From the NCBI RefSeq assembly GCF_009848685.1, contig NZ_WXTX01000009.1, forward strand, positions 150,020 through 214,019: 64,000 bases of DNA. The letters run 5' to 3'. Position 1 is the first letter of the stretch. Each line of letters starts with the position of its first letter. Made by a program: the position numbers and the translations under genes. Source of the stretch: Andreprevotia sp. IGB-42 (GTDB taxonomy: Bacteria; Pseudomonadota; Gammaproteobacteria; Burkholderiales; Chitinibacteraceae). Under the pieces are notes generated by a model that saw nothing but the letters and a program-made list of their open reading frames with translations, was not told where the DNA came from and searched no databases. Positions 18,180 through 26,397 of this stretch are shown piece by piece.

Positions 18180-18554
18180 TCAGAACATGCCGTACTGGTT
18201 GACCGATTGCGCCGGTACCGGCTGGCCGATATCCCATAGCTCCACGATCAGGTCGCGCTCGAAGCGGAACAGGTGCATCAGCGCCACGCCGCGCTCGCCC
18301 GGTGCCGGCACCATGTGCGAGTGGATGGCCACCAGATCGCCCTCCACCAGCGCGCGCTGGATCTGCAGCGTTTTCTGCGGCATGGCGGAAGCGTTCTCTT
18401 CCATCGCCAGCATCAGCGCATGTGCGTCGCCAGCGCAGGATGGGTTGTGGTGGCGGAAGTTGCCGGCGATGTATTCACCGAATGCTTCGCGCACGCTGCC
18501 TGCTGCCACCAGTTGCAGAAAGCTGGATGCGATGTCCTTGCGGTTGCGTTGCAT
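18180..18554 (-). CDS. NTF2/SnoaL-like protein
   Basis: The 124-residue protein has the alpha+beta cone pattern of SnoaL-like proteins: ASSFLQLVAAGSVREAFGEY, then FRHHNPSCAGDA, LVEGDLVAIHSHMVP, and ends FERDLIVELWDIGQPVP. The His-rich FRHHNP and HSHM lie where the pocket would be. GGAGG precedes the ATG. A longer frame reading in from 19199 is only an out-of-gene extension. It lies 32 bp after the GFA gene on the same strand, so co-transcription is likely. The function is unknown; some relatives are cyclases or isomerases. Confidence 0.75.
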   Translation of the reverse strand: MQRNRKDIASSFLQLVAAGSVREAFGEYIAGNFRHHNPSCAGDAHALMLAMEENASAMPQKTLQIQRALVEGDLVAIHSHMVPAPGERGVALMHLFRFERDLIVELWDIGQPVPAQSVNQYGMF

Positions 18555-18586
18555 GGGTAAACCTCCGTAGTGGGCGAACAGGAAAA

Positions 18587-19003
18587 TCAGGAAAAGGGCG
18601 GGCTCTCGGGAAACTGGGCGATGCCATCCGGAATGGTTACATCGACGCGCTTGCTGCGTGTCCACATATGACAGGAGGGGCTGAATGCAAAGCCGTCCCC
18701 CAGCGTTTCCACCATCACGCCGATCAGCCCGGGAAAGCCGGCAGAGCGATCGAACAGCAGGGTGCCGCAACTGGCACAGGCCTCGCGCGTGGTGGCTGCA
18801 CCCGATGCAGCCTGGTAGCGATGGATCGCCAGCGTGCCGCTGATGTCGGCATCGGCCAGCCTGAAGAATGCCGTGCGCGCGTAGGCGTTGCCGGTGGCGT
18901 GCTGGCAATCGCTGCAGTGGCAGTACAGCTGCAGAATGGGGGCATGCGTGCTGGTGAACTGCACTGCGCCGCACTCGCAACTGGCGTTCAGGATATGGCT
19001 CAT
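18587..19003 (-). CDS. GFA (glutathione-dependent formaldehyde-activating)-type zinc protein
   Basis: This 138-residue protein has the Mss4-like zinc-binding pattern of the GFA/CENP-V family: CECG at about 9-12, CHCSDCQ at about 29-35, and CASCGTLLF at about 75-83. The family binds one or two zinc ions. A few members bind a glutathione-formaldehyde adduct, but most have no proven activity. It is probably transcribed together with the downstream NTF2-like gene. A ribosome site (GGAG-like) precedes the ATG on the minus strand. Confidence 0.82.
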   Translation of the reverse strand: MSHILNASCECGAVQFTSTHAPILQLYCHCSDCQHATGNAYARTAFFRLADADISGTLAIHRYQAASGAATTREACASCGTLLFDRSAGFPGLIGVMVETLGDGFAFSPSCHMWTRSKRVDVTIPDGIAQFPESPPFS

Positions 19004-19071
19004 TGCTTTGCTCCTTCGGGGGAGTAGGACGGCATTGATGATTGGCTTTCAGGCCGTGCAGGCGGCTTCGG

Positions 19072-19437
19072 TCAGCGCTGCCATTTTTCCAGCGCCCTGG
19101 TGCGCTTGGCGGTAGCGGCCTGCAGGCAGCCATAGTATTCCAGCGGCCAGATCGACCCGCCTTCGTTGGCTTTGGTTGCGGCCTTGCATTGCGGATCACG
19201 CTGCTTGACCCAGGCGCGCTGTTCTTTGCGCAGGGTTTGCTGGCGCGGCGCGGGCAATGTGCCCATCAGCGCCTGGTAGCGGTCGTTGAGTGTCTTGTCT
19301 GCCTTGCGGTAATCATCCAGCGCACAGGCATTCATCTGCTGCTGGTTGCCATCGGCCTTGCATTTGATGCCGTCGTCCGCGCGCGCCAGCATGGGCAGCG
19401 TGCAGCACAACAGTGCGATCAGGTATCGGGTACGCAT
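19072..19437 (-). CDS. LprI-like secreted protein (DUF1311)
   Basis: The 121-residue protein starts MRTRYLIALLCCTLPMLARA, a clear signal peptide. The mature part has the LprI/DUF1311 layout: KCKADGNQQQMNACALDDYR, a helical ADKTLNDRYQALM segment, EQRAWVKQRDPQC and GGSIWPLEYYGCL. Four conserved cysteines could make two disulfides in the periplasm. Relatives include putative lysozyme inhibitors. The open frame extends upstream to 19626, but only the ATG at 19437 is followed by a signal peptide. Confidence 0.8.
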   Translation of the reverse strand: MRTRYLIALLCCTLPMLARADDGIKCKADGNQQQMNACALDDYRKADKTLNDRYQALMGTLPAPRQQTLRKEQRAWVKQRDPQCKAATKANEGGSIWPLEYYGCLQAATAKRTRALEKWQR

Positions 19438-19816
19438 GTTTGATCCGTGGTGGTGCCGGCAGCGCGGTTTGCCGGCGACGTGTTGCGCTGATTGTAGCCA
19501 AGGGATGCGCCACGCTGCCGGTAATTGCGTACCGGTGTGGCGCCCGCGCACGTTGTGGCCGTGCTGCGCCCGGCGGGGTGGGCAGGCGCTGCCGGGCGGA
19601 TGCGTATGCAAGATGGCAATTTGCATGCGGCCCGATTGACTTTGATAGTTAAAAACTATAATTTATTCACTGAAAGGGCACGGCTATTCCGCTGTGACGG
19701 CACCGCTCGGCCATTTTTTGCCGTTATGGGGCTTTATTGCCTTTTCAATAGTTTTTGCAAATTGAAAACAGAATACAAATTTGCACCTTCCCTATCGAAG
19801 ATGGTTGGAGAACCGC
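19438..19816 (+). promoter_or_regulatory. AT-rich promoter region of the SGNH esterase with two inverted repeats
   Basis: No gene is seen here. TTGACT (19636-19641) and TATAAT (19657-19662) are 15 bp apart and could form a sigma70 promoter. Between and over them lies the perfect inverted repeat ATAGTT-AAA-AACTAT (19645-19659). A second one, TGCAAATT (19756-19763) with AATTTGCA (19778-19785), lies 30 bp before the start codon. Both could be operators or leader hairpins for substrate control. Confidence 0.5.
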
Positions 19817-21496
19817 ATGAAACACACAATCGAAGCCCGCTGGGGCTATCTGGCACTGCTGGCACTCAGCGGCGCCGTGCAGGCCGCCTGCCCGGATTGG
19901 GCAGAGGGCAAGCTTTACGCTGCCGGCAGCGTGGTGCAGTACCAGAACCAGGCATATACGGCGCTGATTACGCATACCGCCTATCCGGGCACCAACTGGT
20001 ATCCGCAAACCGGCAGCAGCCTGTGGCGCGCCGGTGGCAGCTGCGCTGCGATCACGCCGGTACCGACCCTTGCCCCGCAGCCCACCATCACCCCGGTGCC
20101 GGCCACGCAGCGCCCCACCGTTGCACCATCGCCCACCCTCAAGCCCACGTCAACGCCGGTGCCGCCCACGCTGCAGCCATCGATAACGCCGCAGCCAACC
20201 GCCAACCCGGGCACATGCAGTGATGCCGCATGGAACAGCGCAACTGCCTACAGCGGCGGCCAGCGGGTGAGCTACCTGGGCAACCGTTATGAAGCGAAGT
20301 GGTGGACGCAGAGGGATATTCCCGCTGATTCGGGTGAATGGGGACCATGGAAGCGCATCGGCAGTTGCGATACCGCTACACCGACACCCGTACCGACGGT
20401 GGTGCCCACAGTCGCTCCCACCCCCATGCCAACCGCCATTCCAACGCTCATTCCAACCATCCCACCGACCACGCTGCCCACGCCGGCCGGCGTGCTGGCG
20501 CAGGTGACCTATGGCGGCCGCCTGCAGCAGGATGCACCGGACCAGGTCAGTTTCAGCTGGCCGGGCGTGTACTTAGAGGGCCGCTTCAGCGGCAGCGGTG
20601 TGGGCCTGGTGCTGGACGACAGCGTGGGCGTGTACAACGTGGAGATCGATGGTCAGCCCTGGGGCAAGATCACCCAGCCGGGCAAGACCACCTACTGGGT
20701 GAACGGCTTGCCGGCAGGCAACCATACGCTGCGGCTGAGCAAGCGCAACGAAACCACCTGGAGCAGTGCGCGCTTTGGCGGGCTGGTGGCTGCGGCGGGC
20801 GGGCAGATCTTGCCGCCGGCGGCAGCGCCGCTGCGGCAGATCGAGTTTATCGGCGATTCGTATACCGCAGGGCTGGGTGCGGAATCGGGCAAGCGTGAAT
20901 GCACCGATGCCGAGATCACCGCCACGTCGAACGCCGATGCCGCGTTTGGCGCGCTTACCGCCAGGCATTACGGTGCCGCGTACCAGATCAACGGGTATTC
21001 GGGCCTGGGGCTGGTGCGCAACTACAACGGCAACCTGGCCGACGTGAACTACCGCACTTACTACAACCGTGTGTTGCTGGGCGATGCCGGCAGCGTGTGG
21101 CAGAACCCGGGCAACTGGCGGCCGCAAGTGGTGGTGATCGGCCTTGGCATCAATGATTTCTCCACGCCGGTGAATGCGGGCGAGGTGTATACCACCGCCA
21201 CGCTGCGCAGCACCTACAAGAGTGCCTACCGCGATTTCATTGCCCAGTTGCGCCAGCGCTACGGCAATCCGTACATCGTGGTAAGCGCCACCGCGCTGTG
21301 GCCGGACAATACCTTGCGCGAAGTGGCGCAAGAGATCGTCAACGAAGCAAATGCCCAAGGCGATACGCGCGTCGCCTACTTCTATTACGACGGCCTCGAC
21401 AGCCTGGGTTGCCAGTGGCATCCGTCGGTGAAAGACCACCAGGCGATTTCCGGTAAGCTGGTGAACCTGCTCGATACCCTGCCGGTCTGGCAATAA
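19817..21496 (+). CDS. Secreted SGNH/CE2-like carbohydrate esterase with chitin-binding-type modules
   Basis: The 559-residue protein begins with a signal peptide (to about 24, GAVQA). A CBM5/12-like module (25-75) resembles that of the chitinase. A P/T linker (79-131), a second binding-type module (133-184), and another P/T linker (185-222) follow. Next comes a jelly-roll region (225-330), and then the SGNH domain with FIGDSYTAG (Ser348 nucleophile), VIGLGINDF and WHPSVKDH (catalytic His). This jelly-roll plus SGNH order is that of CE2 acetyl-xylan esterases. It probably removes acetyl groups from a polysaccharide outside the cell; the chitin-type modules suggest chitin or associated polymers. 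An intrinsic terminator follows. Confidence 0.88.
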   Translation: MKHTIEARWGYLALLALSGAVQAACPDWAEGKLYAAGSVVQYQNQAYTALITHTAYPGTNWYPQTGSSLWRAGGSCAAITPVPTLAPQPTITPVPATQRPTVAPSPTLKPTSTPVPPTLQPSITPQPTANPGTCSDAAWNSATAYSGGQRVSYLGNRYEAKWWTQRDIPADSGEWGPWKRIGSCDTATPTPVPTVVPTVAPTPMPTAIPTLIPTIPPTTLPTPAGVLAQVTYGGRLQQDAPDQVSFSWPGVYLEGRFSGSGVGLVLDDSVGVYNVEIDGQPWGKITQPGKTTYWVNGLPAGNHTLRLSKRNETTWSSARFGGLVAAAGGQILPPAAAPLRQIEFIGDSYTAGLGAESGKRECTDAEITATSNADAAFGALTARHYGAAYQINGYSGLGLVRNYNGNLADVNYRTYYNRVLLGDAGSVWQNPGNWRPQVVVIGLGINDFSTPVNAGEVYTTATLRSTYKSAYRDFIAQLRQRYGNPYIVVSATALWPDNTLREVAQEIVNEANAQGDTRVAYFYYDGLDSLGCQWHPSVKDHQAISGKLVNLLDTLPVWQ

Positions 21497-21569
21497 GCCC
21501 GCGCACCGGCAGGTTGCCGCCAGTGCTTCCCCTAGGCTGGCATGCGGACACCCTGCGCGCCAGTATTTA

Positions 21570-21602
21570 CCCCGCCCGGGCGTTTGGCTGGCGGGGTTTT
21601 TT
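21570..21602 (+). terminator. Rho-independent terminator after the esterase
   Basis: The stem CCCCGCC/GGCGGGG with a 13-base loop is followed by six T residues. It lies about 75 bp past the esterase stop. Confidence 0.85.
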
Positions 21603-21734
21603 CGTTGCGCTGCGGGTGGTGGCAGCCCCGGCATGACGCGGCCATTGCTGTTCTGCTGCCGCGCTGCAGACGGTATCCGGCGGCTTCGATATAGTAAGGT
21701 GACATGCAAGGGCGACAGACCCGAGGAGGGCACG

Positions 21735-22730
21735 ATGACACTGCAACAAGGCAGCGACGACCGCTGGTACACCAGCCCGCAGCAACAGCTTGCCGTGACC
21801 GATGCGCACCTGCGCGAGGCCACCAATGATGCCGACCAACTGGGCGTGGCGGCCGGCCTGATCGAGCGCGGCCGCTGCCTGGAGGCATTGTGGCAACCGC
21901 AACTGGCGCTGCAGGCCTACCACGACGCCCGGCAACTGATCAGCAACGAACCCGGCCCGTGGGCGCAGGCGCTGTTGTGCCGCTCCTGCCTTGGCAGTGC
22001 GGCGCTGCATTACGCGCATGCCGATTACGCACTGGCGCTGGCCGATTGGCAACAGGCGCTGGCCTTGGCCGAAGCCGCCGGCGATACCGCCATGCAGGGC
22101 GAGGCACTGGTGGGGCTGGGGCGCATCTGCCAGGTGTGGGAGCGCGCCGATGCCGCGCTCAGCTACAACCAGCGTGCATTGGCTATGCCCGGGATGGATG
22201 CACGCCTGCAGGCGATGGCGGTGCTCAATCTGGTATCCAGCCTGAATACGCTGCAACGCTACGCGCAGATGCCCGACTGGCTGGCGCAGGCGCGCAGCCT
22301 GATTGCCGCCGCCCCCGGCGAGCCATTCCTGGCCGAGTGGCATATGTATGCCGGCATTGCCACGGGCGAGGCCGGTGATCTGGCCGCGGCACGCAACCAT
22401 ATCGACAGTGCGCTGGCGCTGGCCGCAGGCGCCAACAACCATTGGGCGCGCGTGTTCTGCCTGATCCAGCAGGGCCGGCTGCAGATGCGCACCCGCCAGT
22501 GGGCGGAGGCACGGCAAGCACTGGAGCTGGCGCTGCACGATGCCGAGAGCCTGGGCCTTGCGCATACGCTCAAGGATATCCATCACGCGCTGTCGCAGCT
22601 GTGCGAGGCGCAAGGCAACATCCCGGATGCGTTCGAACACCACAAGCTGTTCCACCAATACCATGCGTGGGCATACGACGGGCTGCGCCAGCAGCAGTTG
22701 CGTGACATCCTGCCGGATGCACTGGCCTGA
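21735..22730 (+). CDS. Tetratricopeptide-repeat protein
   Basis: This 331-residue, fully helical protein starts at an ATG with GAGGAGGG upstream. TPR-style pairs repeat along its length: LALQAYHDARQLI, YALALADWQQALALAEAAGD, MQGEALVGLGRICQVWERADAA-type and EARQALELALHDAESLG. The end (FEHHKLFHQYHAWAYDG) resembles the helical linker that precedes GGDEF domains in TPR-GGDEF proteins, yet no GGDEF follows. It may therefore be a shortened relative or a stand-alone adaptor. It is cytoplasmic, with no signal peptide. It lies two bases upstream of the small membrane-protein gene, so the two are likely co-transcribed. Confidence 0.7.
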   Translation: MTLQQGSDDRWYTSPQQQLAVTDAHLREATNDADQLGVAAGLIERGRCLEALWQPQLALQAYHDARQLISNEPGPWAQALLCRSCLGSAALHYAHADYALALADWQQALALAEAAGDTAMQGEALVGLGRICQVWERADAALSYNQRALAMPGMDARLQAMAVLNLVSSLNTLQRYAQMPDWLAQARSLIAAAPGEPFLAEWHMYAGIATGEAGDLAAARNHIDSALALAAGANNHWARVFCLIQQGRLQMRTRQWAEARQALELALHDAESLGLAHTLKDIHHALSQLCEAQGNIPDAFEHHKLFHQYHAWAYDGLRQQQLRDILPDALA

Positions 22731-22732
22731 CG

Positions 22733-23101
22733 ATGAAGGTTTACCGGGTTTTTATCGGATCAGGCTTGCTGTTGGGATTGGCGCTGGCCGTTGTGGCTGC
22801 GGGCTCGTTCCGCCTGGATGTTTACCAGTGGACCTACTTTCTGGCCGCGACGTTTGGCCTGACTTTCATCATCGGCCTTGTCACCACCACCATGCTGGCC
22901 TGGCGTGAATTCCACAGCGGAAGAGCGAGGGTAAGGGTTGCCGGGTACGTGGTCGGCGGCCTGATCGTTAGCTATGTATGGGCTGTTGCGCGTAGAGCTG
23001 CTAACAAAGCCCAGTGTAGCGATGCTGGCAAGGCACGCGAAACGCAGACAGTACAAAGCGTACGGCCAGTGAGCGTAACGCCGCCAGCAGGGTTTTGTTA
23101 G
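22733..23101 (+). CDS. Small membrane protein with C-terminus replaced by a palindromic repeat
   Basis: The first 90 residues of this 122-residue frame contain three membrane helices (about 5-25, 32-53, 70-86), with IIGLVTTTMLAWREF between the second and third. After AVARRA the sequence turns into low-sense residues (NKAQCSDAGKARETQT) that are encoded by a ~100-bp inverted-repeat element. The original protein was probably like the 87-residue one at 24771, with its last helix cut by insertion. It follows the TPR gene by two bases. The function is unknown. Confidence 0.55.
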   Translation: MKVYRVFIGSGLLLGLALAVVAAGSFRLDVYQWTYFLAATFGLTFIIGLVTTTMLAWREFHSGRARVRVAGYVVGGLIVSYVWAVARRAANKAQCSDAGKARETQTVQSVRPVSVTPPAGFC

Positions 23102-23102
23102 C
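23000..23102. repeat. Long imperfect palindrome resembling an integron attC site or mobile repeat
   Basis: The outer arms are GCTAACAAAGCCC (23000-23012) and GGGTTTTGTTAGC (23090-23102), which match at 12 of 13 positions. An inner pair, GCTGGC (23024-23029) and GCCAGC (23083-23088), and weaker inner matches would fold the whole 103 bp into one interrupted hairpin. This is the architecture of attC recombination sites, although the end bases do not match the attC core consensus exactly. It overlaps the 3' end of the membrane-protein gene. Confidence 0.5.
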
Positions 23103-23316
23103 GGCTCTTGCTGCTGCCGCTTTTCTGTTGCTGTTATGGATACAGGATACAAGGTAGCTGCGGCCCGCGGCGCCGAAAGCCCGGCCCCGGTGCTCGGTTG
23201 CAGGAAAGCAGCCGACCCTGCTGGCCGGCCGTGCGGCGCTTGACTTCGCCAGCCCGCGGCAACATCGTGATGCATTGTTGCGGCATGCCCGCAGACCGCT
23301 TGATGGATGAATACGG

Positions 23317-24006
23317 ATGGCCGACCTCACACTGCACTATCACCCGCTTTCGTCCTATTGCCACAAGGTGCTGATCGCGCTCGATGTGCTGGGGGTGGAC
23401 GCCGACAGGCAGTTGCTCAACCTGGGTGATGCCAGCGAGCGGGCCGCCTTCCTGGCGTTGTGGCCTACCGGCAAGATGCCGTTGCTGGTCGATCAGGGGC
23501 GGCCGGTTGCGGAAACCAGCATCATCATCGAATACCTGCAGCAGCGTCATGCGCGCAGCGGCCACGCGCTGATCCCGGCTGACCCGGCGCAGGCTCTGGA
23601 CGTGCGGCTGTGGGACCGCCTGTGCGACCTGTATGTGATGACACCGATGCAGGCCTGCACCGCAGACCTGCTCAAACCGGAAACCGAACGCGATGCCGGC
23701 AGCGTGCTACAGGCGCACCAGCGCCTGCTGATGGCCTACCGCATGCTGGATGCACAACTGGCGGGGCAAGACTGGCTGGCCGGCGATGCGTTCAGCATGG
23801 CCGATTGCGCTGCCGCGCCCGCCTTGTTCTACGCGGTGACCTATGTGCCGATACCGGCAGCGCATGCGCTGCTGGCGGCCTACTTCGAACGCTTGCTGGC
23901 ACATCCGGCCGTGGCCGCTACCATCGAACAGGCCCGGCCCTGGTTCAAGTTTTATCCCGGCCGCGCTGGCCTTGCGCCACGTTTTCTGGACGCTGCGGAC
24001 GCTTGA
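23317..24006 (+). CDS. Glutathione S-transferase family protein
   Basis: The 229-residue protein has an N-terminal thioredoxin-like domain: LHYHPLSSYCHKVLIAL with SSYC in the catalytic position, KMPLLVDQG with the cis-proline, and the glutathione-binding ETSIIIEYL. A helical C-terminal domain from about 90 carries the WLAGDAFSMADCAA N-capping motif. The order and size are standard for GST. The cysteine in SYCHK suggests beta- or omega-like thiol-transfer chemistry. No operon partner is close, and the ribosome site is weak. Confidence 0.88.
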   Translation: MADLTLHYHPLSSYCHKVLIALDVLGVDADRQLLNLGDASERAAFLALWPTGKMPLLVDQGRPVAETSIIIEYLQQRHARSGHALIPADPAQALDVRLWDRLCDLYVMTPMQACTADLLKPETERDAGSVLQAHQRLLMAYRMLDAQLAGQDWLAGDAFSMADCAAAPALFYAVTYVPIPAAHALLAAYFERLLAHPAVAATIEQARPWFKFYPGRAGLAPRFLDAADA

Positions 24007-24013
24007 GCGCCAG

Positions 24014-24442
24014 TCATGCATCCTTGGCCCCGGCCCAAGCCGGGTTCCACACCACTTCCCACACATGCTGATCCGGATCCTGGAAGTAACCGGAGTAGCC
24101 ACCCCAGAACGTATCGTGCGCGGGCTTGATGAGGGTGGCGCTGGCTGCTTGCGCCTGTGCCATCACATCGTCCACGGCCGCGCGGGAATCCACGTTGTGC
24201 CCCAAGCTCAGCCCGGTAGGGCTGGGCACCCCCACCGGCAGCCCCGTATCGTGCGCGAGGCTGCTGCGCGGCCACAGCGCCAGCTTCAGCCCCGGCTGCA
24301 GATCGATGAACACGACAGCACCGTGCTCGAACTCGGTGCCGACGATGCCGTCGGTGGCAAAGCCCAAGCCATCGCGGTAGAAATGCAGTGCGCGTTCCAG
24401 ATCGGCAACGGCCAGGGTGATGACGGTGATGGCAGGTTTCAT
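24014..24442 (-). CDS. VOC (glyoxalase/bleomycin-resistance) family protein
   Basis: The protein has 142 residues from an ATG with AGGAG upstream. Two beta-alpha-beta-beta-beta modules are seen: ITLAVADLERALHFYRDGLG at the start and GYSGYFQDPDQHVWEVVWNP at the end. The latter carries the paired metal-side residues usual for this superfamily (D-x-HVWE). Members include glyoxalases, dioxygenases and antibiotic-binding proteins, so a reaction cannot be assigned. It is convergent with the GST gene, seven bases apart. Confidence 0.85.
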   Translation of the reverse strand: MKPAITVITLAVADLERALHFYRDGLGFATDGIVGTEFEHGAVVFIDLQPGLKLALWPRSSLAHDTGLPVGVPSPTGLSLGHNVDSRAAVDDVMAQAQAASATLIKPAHDTFWGGYSGYFQDPDQHVWEVVWNPAWAGAKDA

Positions 24443-24770
24443 GACATATCTCCTGTACGGCTTTGCGATGGGCGCGGCAGGTGCCCGGAATGATGTCGCT
24501 GTCGCTGTCGCGTTGCGGGGCTTGCTGCATTGTCTGGCAGATTGGCGCGGATGCCACGGGTACAAATGCCGCCGTTGCTGGCGGGACCGCAGCGCCGGTT
24601 GCCAGGTGACGACCGGGTGCAACCCTCGCATGGGCGGACGCCTACGGGCAATGCCGGGCAGGGCCGTGATGGGTGAGCACGCCGTGTTGCATTGCTCAAT
24701 TCCGCCCCCGGTACAGGCGTGCATCTGGAATACTGCTTATCCAGCTCCTGCAACCTGCCGGCTTGAATCG
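24443..24770. other. Gene-free gap between VOC and small membrane-protein genes
   Basis: No supported gene, hairpin terminator or long repeat was found. A short GTCGCT run (24493-24512) is the only local repeat. The gap must hold promoters for the divergent genes at 24442 (minus) and 24771 (plus). Confidence 0.35.
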
Positions 24771-25034
24771 ATGAAACTGTTGTTCCTGTTTGTGACGCTG
24801 GCTTTTGCCAGTGTCATGCTGATTGCAGCCGGTAGCGTACCGGCAGAGACGATCTTGCCGCTTGCGGTGCTGGTGTTTGGCGTGGCTGCCAGCGCAGCGT
24901 TCATCCGCGCCGGTGTCCGCAAAGGGCAATCAAGAAAGAGGCTACTCGGCTATGCCGTTGCCGGCCTGGCAGTGACCGGCACGCTGGCGTACCTGGCGGC
25001 ATTCCTGGCATTCGTCATGGGTTTTCATACCTGA
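24771..25034 (+). CDS. Small three-helix membrane protein
   Basis: The 87 residues contain hydrophobic segments at about 3-22, 27-48 and 60-82, separated by the basic turn RAGVRKGQSRKR. The pattern and the GYAVAGLAV segment recall GYVVGGLIV in the protein at 22733, so they may be distant relatives. The last ten bases overlap the convergent P-loop kinase gene. No function can be assigned. Confidence 0.55.
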   Translation: MKLLFLFVTLAFASVMLIAAGSVPAETILPLAVLVFGVAASAAFIRAGVRKGQSRKRLLGYAVAGLAVTGTLAYLAAFLAFVMGFHT

Positions 25035-25579
25035 GTCGGCCTGCACAGGGTGTGGTCAGTCTGCACATGGTGAGCAAGCCTGTACAACAACGCATCCACG
25101 CTATCCGCGATGCTTTTCCCCGCCGTATCGATGATGATCCGTTCCCCGGCCCATGCGTGATACTCACGATTTGCTACGTCCTGCCATGTTGGCAGCGTCA
25201 GCCCCGGCACGGTGCCCGCGCGCGTTTCCACCCGGTGGCGATGTTCGACGGGATCGGTGCAGATCACCTCGATATTGATGTAATGCGCGTGTGCATCCTG
25301 CGCAACCTGAGCCCATGCGTGGCGGGTGAGTGCGATGGGATTGCATGAATCCGCGATCACGCTCATGCCTTGTTGCAGATTGTCTGCCGCTATCCGGTAG
25401 GCCATCTGATAGCCCTCGCCCTGCACGTTGATCGCGCACAGATCCCGCAGCACTTGTTCGATGGTATCGATACGCAAATATGCGGCCTCAAGCTGTTGCG
25501 TGATGGCCTGGGCCAGCGTGGTTTTGCCGCTGCCGGGCAGTCCGGAGAAAATATACAGGATCGGTCTGTCGGTTTTCAT
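25025..25579 (-). CDS. P-loop ATPase/kinase of the AAA_33 type
   Basis: The 184-residue protein begins with a Walker A motif in ILYIFSGLPGSGKTTLAQAI (about residues 7-26). A Walker-B-like/acidic DTIEQVLR follows, and an arginine-rich lid region, EHRHRVETRAG, comes later. The size and order match the zeta-toxin/chloramphenicol-phosphotransferase-like small kinases that phosphorylate metabolites, sugars or nucleic-acid ends. The substrate is unknown, and no antitoxin-like gene is adjacent. Confidence 0.8.
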   Translation of the reverse strand: MKTDRPILYIFSGLPGSGKTTLAQAITQQLEAAYLRIDTIEQVLRDLCAINVQGEGYQMAYRIAADNLQQGMSVIADSCNPIALTRHAWAQVAQDAHAHYINIEVICTDPVEHRHRVETRAGTVPGLTLPTWQDVANREYHAWAGERIIIDTAGKSIADSVDALLYRLAHHVQTDHTLCRPTQV

Positions 25580-25703
25580 GCCTGCCTGCTCTGGGGCTTG
25601 GTGATCAATGGGCCAGATGCATGGTAGCTATTCCGTATCAGCCAGCGGCCTGCAATGCCGTTTGCTGCTGCGGGCAATCATGGCCTGCGTTGCAAGCGGG
25701 CAC

Positions 25704-26171
25704 TCAGAACTTCGGCCCGGCGGCCTTATCCACCACCGCACAACTGGCATTGAATTCACCAAAGCCGCTGATGACCGAGAGCTGGCCGGTCATGCGGTCG
25801 ATGCGTACCTTGGGTTTGTTGAACAGGTTGAACTTCACCGCGCCGGTGATTTCCTTGTCGCCAACGAACGAATCATTCAGCGCGTACCACGCATCGCGCC
25901 CGTCGCTGAGCGGCGGCACCAGATCATGCGGAAACTTCAGCCGCACGCTGTTCTGCGCCAGCTCCACCGTGGCGGCACCGGAGAACGGCTTGTGCACGAT
26001 GGTCGAACTGCTGGTGCTTTTGTCGTAGCTTTCCGTCTTGTAGTTGTATTCCATGCTGTTGGTGGTTTGCGCATCGGTTACCCAGCCCGCGCCATTGCAC
26101 GTCAGCAAGGTGGTATCCGCCTGCGCATATCCTGCCGAGATCACGATCAGTGCAGCAATGATTGTTTTCAT
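25704..26171 (-). CDS. Secreted hypothetical protein
   Basis: The 155-residue protein has a signal peptide (MKTIIAALIVISAGYAQA). The mature part is beta-rich with two cysteines (LLTCNGAG near the start, FNASCAVV near the end) that could form one disulfide. A central segment, VRLKFPHDLVPPLSDGRD, and YALNDSFVGDKEITG look like a lipocalin- or avidin-style barrel, but no family is recognised. The gene is monocistronic, with a ribosome site before the ATG. Confidence 0.7.
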   Translation of the reverse strand: MKTIIAALIVISAGYAQADTTLLTCNGAGWVTDAQTTNSMEYNYKTESYDKSTSSSTIVHKPFSGAATVELAQNSVRLKFPHDLVPPLSDGRDAWYALNDSFVGDKEITGAVKFNLFNKPKVRIDRMTGQLSVISGFGEFNASCAVVDKAAGPKF

Positions 26172-26397
26172 GATGATTCCTGGTCTGGAATGGGGCAGTG
26201 AAACCGCGGCTCCTATTTGGTCGACAGGCCTTTACTGCTGGAAGTTCGCGGCTTGGTATTGTTGGCATCCAGCCCGCCGGAGCTGCCTAGACGCGATAGG
26301 CTGCGCTGCTACCATGCAAGTCGGTTGTGCTGACTCTGTCAGTTTAGCCATTCCAGCCCCGATCTGGTTACAACTGGCATTAGTGCCCAAGCGCTGC

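Noticed and set aside
22997..23012. A 16-base match to the flank of the phage T7 terminator used in common expression vectors
   Set aside because: The match ends after 16 bases and the following sequence is unrelated. The bases form one arm of a natural palindrome, so vector contamination is unlikely.
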